A stretch of DNA of 42,637 nt, taken from assembly GCA_002812745.2 (NCBI GenBank), contig NCSJ02000352.1, forward strand, positions 1-42,637, written 5' to 3'. Numbering within the stretch: the first letter of the stretch is position 1; the number at the start of each line of letters is the position of its first letter. The DNA comes from Scytalidium lignicola. Its lineage: Eukaryota > Ascomycota > Leotiomycetes. The translations under genes were made by a program, and so were the position numbers. This document shows, piece by piece, positions 34,141 through 42,637 of this stretch. The notes under the pieces were generated by a model, which had not been told where the DNA came from, searched no databases, and saw nothing but the letters and a program-made list of their open reading frames with translations.

Positions 34141-37100
34141 CTACCATATAACCTCCTCATCCACTGCAGTGGTGCTTAAGTAAGCAGCAGTTGTTGCGTC
34201 GTCCCACATAATACCACTTGAGATGTTGAAATTAGAGGGACCAACACTGGAGTCCCCAAACCCATTATGTGGCCCAGCCCTTCGATGCTCAAATGCACCC
34301 TTCAAAGCAACCACTTTCCTCTCCAGAGTATCCGAAAGTACCTTGTAAGCCAAAAGTGCAATATCCGACTTTTTCCCAAGATGCCACAATGCCTCAATAC
34401 ACTGGTGGCAGCGGGTCTTAATCTCATCAAAATCACGACCCTCTGAGCTTGTAGTAGACAGAAAATCTACCAGCACAGATCCGGCTTTACTAAAACTCCT
34501 CACAAGTACTTCAGTCCACGGCTCTGTCAATAAAGCGCCCTTGTTGACAGCGGTATGAAATTCCCTCGCCCGTGCAAATGAATCAGATGTTCGTGGACAT
34601 GAAGCCCGTCCTAAGTCTGACATAGCATAGGCGTTCCGACGCCTGAGATTCTCAACTAAAGAAGCCTCTCTCCTCTTCAGAAGCTCGGATTCCAGACCCA
34701 GCTCTTCCTCATCAATGCTTTCGATGGTGTCAGCTAGCAAGAACTCTGCCAGATGCCAATGTCCGCAGAGAATAACATACCACGATTGGACTCGTGGTGG
34801 TAGATCTTCGTGGTTTAAAACGCAGTCACTCATAAATGGACCGTAAAACGTGTTCCAGTAATCGTGTATTGATAATGCATCGGAAATGGCTTCCTCCAGG
34901 TTTTGACTTCCAACTCGTCGTGAAAGAAGTGTTTGTATACGGGTCACTTTGCGGAAGAGAAGGACCTTTATGGGGGCAGCATCACAGAGAGTCGCCGCGG
35001 CTGTGTTATGGGAACAGGGCCAACGAGTGATGGGCTCCTGCACTGCAATCTTTTGTTTCTTCTTGAGCAGAAAATCATCCCAGAGAAGTGAATCTTTCGT
35101 CCGGGTGGAAGAAACTGAACTTTGACTGACATTGATTTGGATGGCATTGTCTTGCATACGATGCACCGCAAACAGTATACCAGATGCATCCCTGTCGAAA
35201 ACCGAAGTTTCGTGAATGTCACTATCTTCATCAGAAACCACCAACGGACGCATATTGAAGGCGGCAGAGAGTGTGTCGAACATTATTCCAAGCCAGAACA
35301 GTAAGTTGAAAGTCTGGCGGTTCTCTGGACTTAATGGATTTGTATCTTTAGAATCCTTATACTTGCCATTATTTGTGTTTTTCTTCATTTTGCTTTCGTT
35401 TTTTCTCTCCATCTTCTCCAGCTTGCAACGGAAGGAATATATCTGTCGAAGGGCTGTTTCAAGAAAAACTGGGGGACCTGCAAGCTCGAGAATCTGTTCT
35501 AGTAGTGCGTGTTCATCTGAATTATCGCTGTTATTATTACGGGCCGCGTCTGCTGCATAGCTTGAAGTCCGGGACGTGGAATTCCCAATGTAAGAGGGGT
35601 AGGGTGTTCGTTCTAGGAATACATCGCTCTCAGAGGTGTGAGGCTGTCCTCGCTGCATCATACTTAACTCTCGAAACTTTTCCTCGATATTCAACGGTTT
35701 TTGGGTCAAGGCAAAGATAATGTGGGCAAAGATAACACGGAACGATTCGATTTCTGCCGTATCACGAAGCGCATCTCTCGCCTCGCGCCAGAAAGTCTCC
35801 TGCATTGATCGATCGAATTCATGGGGAGCACTCCAACTCTCTGGTCCAAGCCCTGGAAGTAGAGGGTCATCTGAGAATTCCGTCGCACTTCGATTGCTTG
35901 AGTGAGCCCACTGTGTGGCAAAGGCCATGATTACCTTCCTTAGGGCCATGTCGGCGGCTTTTTCTTCTGACCTCATTAGAGCTCTGCTTCTCAGACCCGA
36001 AGAAGCTTTATCCAAATTGCAAACTCGTTCACAGATTCTATTTGACCATTCAGATCCCCATTCATTGAACATAGGATCATTTGAACCTTGAAATCCGCCC
36101 GTGAGAAATCCTCGCCCATCAGCATATGGACATGTCCTTTCCGTAAGCCAACAAGAGAGTGCGTTCTCCATGCCTGAAAGTCAGGTGTCAGTAACTTACG
36201 TGAACCACTCTCGCTTAATTTTTATTATCTAAAATATTTAAATTAGAAAGGGATAATGCCTACTGTCATGATAAATCTTAACTAATCCGCCACTAATAGA
36301 AAACTTGGCGTGACTCATAGCGAGGCGATATTCAAGGGCGGAGGATGAAGGATCAGTCAATGGAGGTGAATAGGCACCGTCATGATAGACTATCCTTTTC
36401 CGTGGGTTGATAGAGTCATATTTAGAGTTAGTATCCGGAGGCTGTGGTGTGAGTGAGCGCTGCCGCCGTTTCTTCCTTGCTCGGTATGGATGAGTTTCCC
36501 CAGGAGCATCCTTCTCAATGGTGGTTACAATCATCTCGGTAGAAGTTGTATGGTCAGTTGGAGGTGTAATGACATAACTTGTAGGTTCGAGTGGTAAATT
36601 CAAGGTATTATAGCCACTGCTATGGGTATTTGGAAGGTTCTCGGAATCCCATGTTAGATGTCCAGTTGAGTCGAATTGAGGGTAGTCTTGTGCGATATCA
36701 TCTGCTAAGAAGAATGCGTTGACCGACTCTGGGGTATCCAGATGTTGCTGGGGTGCTTCAGTGTATAGATTCCAGAATTCTGGCATCTCGCCCAATTCAG
36801 AGTGGGCATTTTGATGATTGGTTAGGGTGCTGGTGGTGTCCGATTCATTTGCGCTCACTCGACTCAAATCTCTAAACGCAGCTACAGGCTTCGATTCATC
36901 CTTCCTTGAGGCAGCAGACTGCGGCTTTCTACCATTCTGAAGGGACTGGGATGTCGAAGTCAGCCATTCTATGGTGCAAGTCTTGTTGGTTTTTGCACAA
37001 CTCGAGCATGGTTCTACAGCCAGCATTCCGGCCGTCGGAGTAGTCAAGTCATCTGGCACGGCGACATCGCAAGCTCTCTTGCCTCGTCGACACTGGTCAC

Positions 37101-37197
37101 AACTGCGATACTGGCGACGACCAGTCTTGGAGGTGTTGGAAGGGCGTCGGGATTTGCGGGCGGCAGTTGTAATTGTTGCTGTCGGGGACTTTGACAT
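34141..37197 (-). CDS. AlcR-like Zn2Cys6 transcription factor
   Basis: Exons 36264-37197 and 34141-36173, with a 90-bp intron (GTAGGC..CTGACTTTCAG), encode 988 residues. The zinc cluster near the N-terminus has cysteines 33, 36, 43, 64, 67 and 74. The loop between C43 and C64 has 20 residues instead of the usual 5-9, a peculiarity of Aspergillus nidulans AlcR, and the flanking sequence (CDQCRRGKRACD and CTIEWL) resembles AlcR as well. The intron splits HDS-MENALSCW, a conserved block of the family. A basic segment (ARKKRRQR) may be a nuclear signal. The C-terminal 650 residues are helical with no further domain that I can name. The gene sits between the monooxygenase and the hydrolase on the same strand and has an inverted AGCGG pair in its own promoter, so self-regulation is likely. 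Confidence 0.87.
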
Positions 37198-37347
37198 TGT
37201 GGCTTTGTGACTTTAGATTAATTAATTAAAGCTCATTATTTGTAAGAGAAGTTAGTAAGATGGTATGAGCTGCGTTGAGATGCGATGCAGGCGTGTCTTC
37301 GATGTTGTTGACGCTGATATTGATGAGTTGACGTTGGATGAGGCAGA

Positions 37348-37411
37348 AGCGGGTCCCGCTGACCTTTGAGTGTGGGCGGGTTGAAGCTGAGGGGAATCCT
37401 TACAACTGCGG
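37348..37411. promoter_or_regulatory. Inverted AGCGG pair and a TGCGG in the AlcR-like gene promoter
   Basis: AGCGGGTCCCGCT (37348-37360) is an inverted pair of AGCGG with 3 bp between, 151 bp before the start codon of the AlcR-like gene. Another TGCGG is at 37407-37411. A. nidulans alcR is known to regulate itself through such sites, so autoregulation is a reasonable inference. Confidence 0.55.
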
Positions 37412-37824
37412 GGAAAGACCAGGGGCTGGGGACGCTCATAGGACATCCGAAGCGTCAAAGCTTTGTCCGACACGTAGACAGAGCAACATCCCGGGTGCTT
37501 CGGTTTTTTAATATTAGTCAGACACGGGAGGAGACTTCAATCTCATAATCAACCATAATCATTAACTTAATCATAACTTATTCATAATACTGTAAACTTG
37601 CTTACTGTTGCTGCTTTTGGATGTGTTTTAGATCTCATCAAATCCAACTATCTATTATTAATTTCGGGCCTTTTTTTCTTTCTATTACGCATTTCAAAAA
37701 ATGCCTCATTCACAGATACCTTCATTTTGAGACACAACTGGTTAACTTATCAATCGTCATTATATTAGATAAAATTGTTCGCGAGAGTGTATTTCACCGT
37801 ACTTGACAAGAAAATGCCTTTTTG
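37412..37824. other. Spacer between hydrolase 3' end and AlcR-like promoter
   Basis: AT-rich, no gene. Short plus-strand frames are chance. Confidence 0.5.
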
Positions 37825-39223
37825 CTATTCCAAGGCCGCATATATCCCGGTTTCAATCGCGAACCACAGGCCCAGCACCTTTGGATCGGCAAAAGGGAGC
37901 ACTTGGGAGCAAATAATTCCCGCTACGCCCTTCTCTCGATCGCACCACCACCACAAGTTAGGCAATCCAGCCCACATTGCTGTGCCTGGAGAACGCCCAG
38001 TTGGGCCGCTTGTGAGCATAAAAGTCAATCCCCAGCCTTGTGGTTGGTCTCGTGGAATTGGGTAGAGGTCAGGAAGAGGATTGGTGAGCCATGGCTTTGA
38101 AGGCGGGATGCCTTGACGACCAAAGTTGGGGAATTCAGGGATCTGGTTTCGGAACATCTCTTCCACCGTACTTGGCTGGAGTATTCGCGCGCCTGTCGTT
38201 GGCGATGTGCCGTTGTTGAGGAGAGTTGCAAGGATTTCTGTGTCCCCAATCATTAGTTTTAAGAAAACTTTCGTGCCTCCTTTTAAGCTAGGGTTTACAT
38301 ACGAGTATACTCCTGTGGTTTTGCAAAGCAGCCTGCTCCTCCACTGTTGAAGCACGATTTCTTCTCGATGTCGGTGCTTAATATCAACGGAAGTCTTTGA
38401 AGATGATCATACTTAGATAGCGATCCGTCTGGATTGCGGAAGTTCATATGAGCTAGGTTTGCTTTCATAGAGGGTGTTGGGAACAGTGACACGTTCTTGA
38501 GACCAAGTGGTTCCATTATGTTCCGTTGCATATAGTCGTTAAGCGAAAGACTGGTGGCACGCTCGACAAGAACACCGGCCCAGTCAATATTGAGCTACAA
38601 ATAATAGTCAGTCTGTTGAACGCAAATTTAAAGCTCACCCTACCCCATATTGCCAGCCTTCTCCAGGCTGGTGTATGAGAGGTTGAAGCATGTCAAACTT
38701 GTTGCCCGAAAACTCATTATATCCAATTGGCTTGCTATAATCTCTCAGCTGTTCATTGAAAAATGTATACCCAAAGCCAGCTAGATGGCTGTTATCGCGG
38801 TGTACCTGTTTCTGCGATTCGTATGAACTTACCAGTGTGCGAAAGTAACATCCTCAAAGTGATTCTCTTATTCTTCGGCACCAACTTGCCGTCAGATGTG
38901 AGGACTTTCACGTCCCTCAGTTCTGGACAAAGTCGCTCCGCCTGGGCAGCATCGTCAAGCGATAATATACCCTTTTCAACCAACTGCATGCATGCTACTC
39001 CAGTAATCATCTTGGTACAGGAGGCGATCCAGAAAATATTATCCAACGTCATCGGTTCGTTGCTCCCAACTCCACGCTTCCCAGACGAGTGCGCAAATAA
39101 CTCCTTGCCATCTTTGTTTACCACCACCACCGTCACTCCCGGAATACCTTGTACTGGGTCAGAACATGAGCTTTCCACCACGGAGCGGAGTGACTTTGCA
39201 GCCGATTCAGATATTTTTGCCAT
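37825..39223 (-). CDS. Beta-lactamase-fold serine hydrolase / transesterase (LovD-EstB type)
   Basis: Four exons: 38833-39223, 38644-38780, 38303-38594 and 37825-38237, with introns of 52, 49 and 65 bp, all GT-AG. The product has 410 residues, close to LovD-like acyltransferases. The nucleophile motif SxxK is S68-C-T-K71. The partner tyrosine is probably Y175 in WQYGLNIDWAG, built across intron 2. The C-terminal block WAGLPNLWWW..DREKGVAG is typical of this group. There is no signal peptide, so it is probably cytosolic. These enzymes hydrolyse or transfer small acyl groups, and the context (a Baeyer-Villiger enzyme) suggests ester or lactone cleavage. Splicing removes all stops and joins EYT-QILATLLNNG. 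The gene is divergent from the second regulator and has the palindrome TGCGG-N2-CCGCA 264 bp upstream. Confidence 0.88.
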
Positions 39224-39425
39224 CTTGCATGCAGCGAATACAGGAGAACTAGGGAGGGGTAGGGTTCATAATATTCGCAACCACCCCAGAAGTAATGGTA
39301 AAGGGCGGCATATTATATATAGGGGACTTCGAACGTCTGATTCGATTTAGGGTAAAATTGTTTATTGTTAGCGTCCAGTAATGTATCCCTAGCATACATC
39401 TTTTGAGATTCATTGATAGACAACC

Positions 39426-39543
39426 CCGCACGCGGAATTGCCAGATGTACGTATGGGTACTGGGTGACATCGGTTCCGGCACTCCCTGCGGCTCCGCATT
39501 CTTTGTTCCGGGAAGGGAATGACGATCTCGTAGATTAATGCGG
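39426..39543. promoter_or_regulatory. (T/A)GCGG cluster with TGCGG-N2-CCGCA upstream of the hydrolase
   Basis: CCGCA 39426-39430, TGCGG 39487-39491, CCGCA 39494-39498, TGCGG 39539-39543. The middle two form TGCGGCTCCGCA, the same arrangement and spacing as TGCGGATCCGCA upstream of the monooxygenase. It could also serve the divergent regulator at 40238. Confidence 0.6.
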
Positions 39544-40237
39544 GGAAGGGGATCACAAGGTGAACTCAGTATCTAAGTGTCTTTACTAGGGAGAGTGTTG
39601 GTAGATCTAGATGCCTTGTCTCATCTCATGGAGCTAGTATAGGAATTGGCGAGAGAAAATTGATACAGTTAAAGACAAAATTCTAGAATTCAAAGCCCCC
39701 GCGTAATCTTAAAGTAAGTTACTTATTATAGGAATCTGACATAATACAAGAACTTTTTNGTAAGTAGTGTATGCTACATAGAAATATTTCAAATGTTAAA
39801 CATGCAAAACCAGAAAATACTAAGCATAGTGGTCATCATAAATCAATATCTTTGATCATGTGGTCTTTTCGTCACGTGTCTCTTGACAAATTTGTCGAGT
39901 AAGAGTCACAATATTAACTTAGACTAACGAACATTATATAATTTCTTTTTAAATCACGATTATAAGTAGATTTCTATATCTAGTCACTGGGTTAAAGTGG
40001 GGTTAGTCCTAGAGTCCTCGTTAGATGCTTCCTTGCTGATTGCGTCATTGTCGAGCTATGATTCGCAAAAATCGACAAATCAGGCTAGCCTTATCACCCT
40101 CAGTTTATCATCGTCATGCGTGATATTGTTCTTTTGGAGAAGAGAAGTGAGATTAGACTGATATGGGTCTAAAAGATTAGATATTTTTGTTCTTAAGTCA
40201 TTATATTCTCCTCATAGGCAGATATCAACACAGGGCC
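39544..40237. other. Promoter region of the second regulator, AT-rich
   Basis: Includes one ambiguous base (39759) after a T-run. No gene was supported. Confidence 0.45.
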
Positions 40238-41845
40238 ATGGTCCGGTATGCTGGTATGAGCAAAGGCTGTGCGACATGCCGTAAACGCAAAATTAAGGTT
40301 TGAAGATCATTCACATGTTGTATCAACTATAATTTTGACCTTAGCTATAGTGCGACGAAAAGCTTCCATCCTGCTCACAATGTTTACGAGGTTGCAGGAT
40401 ATGTCCCGGGGCTGTCAATGGTAATATATTCCTGGTTATTAGCCGCGACGACCCTCGAAAGAAACATTCAAGAGATGGTTCAGTCCAATCTCCGCCCGAG
40501 AACCACAAGCACAACAATAGTGAACATATTTGCAATACCGGGTTGAATATAACAAGTATCCAAGCTCATTCTTTAGATGATGAGCAACTCATGTCATTAT
40601 TCATCTCGTTCTTTTCAAAAACGTCAAAAAACCAGGTAAAAACAAACAACTGGATGGCTTTACTACCTGGTATGCTATCTAGCAATTTGCATACAGCAGT
40701 CAGGTCTTTGGTTTTGGCACCAGCACTTGCGCTGTATAGTAAGCTATCCAATAATACAAGTTTTGAGATCCAGTCTCGGAAATGTTATGGATATGGTCTG
40801 AAATACCAGCGTATGAAGATGCTGAATATTTCTCGTTCCAAAACAAACACACCAAGTGTTGAAGATCTTTCAACTGCTGTCATGTTAGCATACTACGAAG
40901 TAATATCTTCAACATCAGGTACAGCCTATTTCCAACATATATTAGGAGCTATGGCAATGTTAGAAGCTATCGGACCTCAGAACTGTCAGAGAGGTCACAT
41001 GCATCAACTATTTAAGACTGTGAGGCTTCATATGGTGAGCATCTAGTATTCCAGCTGTTATTTAGTTTGTATTTGGATACATACAATAGTATTAACAACG
41101 ATAGGTATACATATCGACCACCACGTCAACTCCCACAGCATTTTCATCAGAAGACTGGGAAACTATTCCTTTCAATATTATAACCAAAACACCAGGAGAT
41201 TATATTATAGATATTCTCTTACAATTTCCTAAGATATTACAGCAATCAAACAATTCTGTTTCTCTCCAACGACATCGCCATGAGGCGTTGATGGGATTCG
41301 TTGCGACTCTCCAAACCATTGGGGAAGAATTGCAGGATAACGGCGAAATATCCAACTATATTGCTGATATGTCGATTGCCACCCCAAAGCTTCACCAAAT
41401 GAATTTCTGGGATTACATCCCAAACTTTATTATGTCTGACTCAGGAACAGCAATAACAGTGGCGTTTTATAGCCTGGCCTGGATATTAGTCCTCATTGAA
41501 ATAGGGAAAAGCTCTTCAGATAATCACGCATATGATAGCTATGATAGCTTGATAACGGCTCACTGTGCTATTATTCTCAGGGCATGCCTTCATGTTGAGG
41601 ACTTCGAGGATGGATGTGGTTTAATTCGAATGGTCTTTCCTTTAAGGTCGGTTATGTTATTTAGTTCAGATATCTTACAAATAGAAAGTGCAATGTATAG
41701 ATTAGAAGTATGGCGTTTGAGTAAAGGTTTGGGTGGAATTTGTAGCGTTGCCGTGATGGCTGAGGATGAAATTTTGGAAGTTTGTCATAAGACTGATACG
41801 AATCTTTACAAGACTTACCTCCTAATTTCTCTTTCTCGGGCATAG
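40238..41845 (+). CDS. Second Zn2Cys6 transcription factor
   Basis: Exons 40238-40297, 40351-41034 and 41105-41845 are joined by introns of 53 and 70 bp (GTTTGA..TATAG, GTGAGC..ATAG) in phase 0, giving 494 residues. The zinc cluster is C11-x2-C14-x6-C21-x6-C28-x2-C31-x6-C38, split by intron 1 exactly before C21, a common place for an intron in this family. The middle region has helical blocks such as AYYEVISSTSGTAYFQHILG and AMAMLEAIGPQ, which fit fungal-specific regulators of the DUF3468-like group. No stop or frameshift was seen. It is transcribed away from the hydrolase, sharing a 1.0-kb promoter region. Targets are unknown. Confidence 0.85.
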
Positions 41846-42470
41846 TTAGCAGACTATCATAAGTCACATAACCTTGCTAGTGAAGTATGTAGAGGTTAAT
41901 TTCAAATTTTACGTCGTGCAATAAGCTAAATCGAATTCCAAACAAAGAAAGCGTAATAAGTTATAGGATGGATAAGTAAATAAAGCAGCTCGCAATCCAG
42001 TTCAGAGCATACTAGTAAGAGAGTAAGAAAGTACGAAAAGACTTCAGATGTGCCGTCCATTTTTGAGATTTCCTGGCTCATTTCCTCAGCAAGAGCTAGG
42101 GTCATCTACGATCACTTCAGTTAGAGGAGTACTTAAGAGAAAATTCTCATAGTCACAATCATCAGAGACGGATTGATTGAGTTTATTGATTGCAACATAA
42201 TCTGATGGATATTTATCGATAACCTCTATCGTCTATAAGTTTAATACCCTACCTACTACAGGTAATCAGGTCGTAGCAGAAACGACAGCGTGTAGCGTTT
42301 GCTTTGGCAGAGAAGGGACTCCTTCAGCAGACTTGAGGCAGGAAGAAAATATGACAAAACTAGTACTATCTCACGAAAGCTATCACTATTATTTCCTCTC
42401 GAATTGGATCAGAAATTGGTGATTAGGCAACCCGACCTTGTCCTTGCCCTCCCCCTAGAATCCCAGTCAA
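41846..42470. other. Intergenic, AT-rich
   Basis: Separates the second regulator from a convergent partial gene. No features were supported. Confidence 0.5.
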
Positions 42471-42637
42471 CTACTTCCACGCGAGCATCTCGCACTGCAG
42501 CGACACAAACCAGGCATCCTCCGTCTCAACCCACTTCTCCACGGCGAGCAGCGTTTGCTGGATCTCGTCCATGGTGATGCCAGCATCCAGCCAGCTCTGG
42601 TAGAAGGGATCTCCCGGCTGCAGCTGGCCGGTCGCGC
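42471..42637 (-). CDS. 3' end of a gene running out of the window (product uncertain)
   Basis: The last 54 codons of a minus-strand gene end in a TAG at 42471-42473. The sequence contains PGDPFYQSWLDAGITMDEIQ and ends in VSLQCEMLAWK. It is clearly protein-like and much more GC-rich than the preceding kilobases. The ending resembles tails of fungal class I SAM-dependent methyltransferases (a Trp/Cys-Glu ending), but this is only a faint impression. The gene's body is outside the window. Confidence 0.6.
   Translation of the reverse strand, partial: ATGQLQPGDPFYQSWLDAGITMDEIQQTLLAVEKWVETEDAWFVSLQCEMLAWK

Overview
The window looks like a nuclear segment of a filamentous ascomycete (Pezizomycotina). 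Genes carry short GT-AG introns (about 50-115 bp) with CTNAC-like branch points. The families are typical of these fungi: Zn2Cys6 regulators, GH28, purple acid phosphatase, Baeyer-Villiger monooxygenase and a LovD/esterase-type beta-lactamase fold. Repeats show C-to-T and G-to-A decay of the kind left by repeat-induced point mutation (RIP). The sequence is AT-rich, with a more GC-rich stretch at the extreme right end. Product names come from motifs read by eye; no database search was run.

Layout. 1-5533: a decayed Tad/I-type LINE (5' tandem repeats, APE endonuclease, reverse transcriptase, RNase H-like region, poly-A tail), lying 68 bp upstream of the first visible exon of a Zn2Cys6-type regulator (5602-7435) whose DNA-binding exon is not in the window. 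9-15 kb: a secreted two-domain protein, a three-exon short-chain dehydrogenase, a tiny two-exon SMP/LEA-like gene, a SnoaL-like relic and a six-cysteine secreted protein. 15.5-19 kb: a MITE-like inverted repeat, a probable chitinase-tail relic and an intact GH28 pectinase-family gene. 19-28 kb: a gene graveyard with an LTR remnant and relics of an unknown gene with one stop codon, an unidentified minus-strand gene, an F-box-like gene, a GMC oxidoreductase and a cytochrome P450. 28-30 kb: an intact purple acid phosphatase with a CACGTG box upstream. 31.5-41.9 kb: a compact module of a Baeyer-Villiger monooxygenase, an AlcR-like regulator and a beta-lactamase-fold hydrolase, all on the minus strand, followed by a divergent second Zn2Cys6 regulator. 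The last 170 bp hold the 3' end of another gene.

How the genes may work together. The most interesting signal is a shared regulatory palindrome. TGCGG-N2-CCGCA occurs upstream of the monooxygenase (33624-33635) and upstream of the hydrolase (39487-39498), 264-285 bp from each start codon, and I found no other copy in the window. The AlcR-like gene between them carries AGCGG-N3-CCGCT in its own promoter. Aspergillus AlcR binds (T/A)GCGG cores, and this regulator has the same unusually long loop between zinc-cluster cysteines 3 and 4. I infer a self-regulated three-gene module that converts a ketone to an ester or lactone (monooxygenase) and then cleaves or transfers the acyl group (hydrolase). 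The regulon and the pathway are inferences from sequence, not demonstrated facts.
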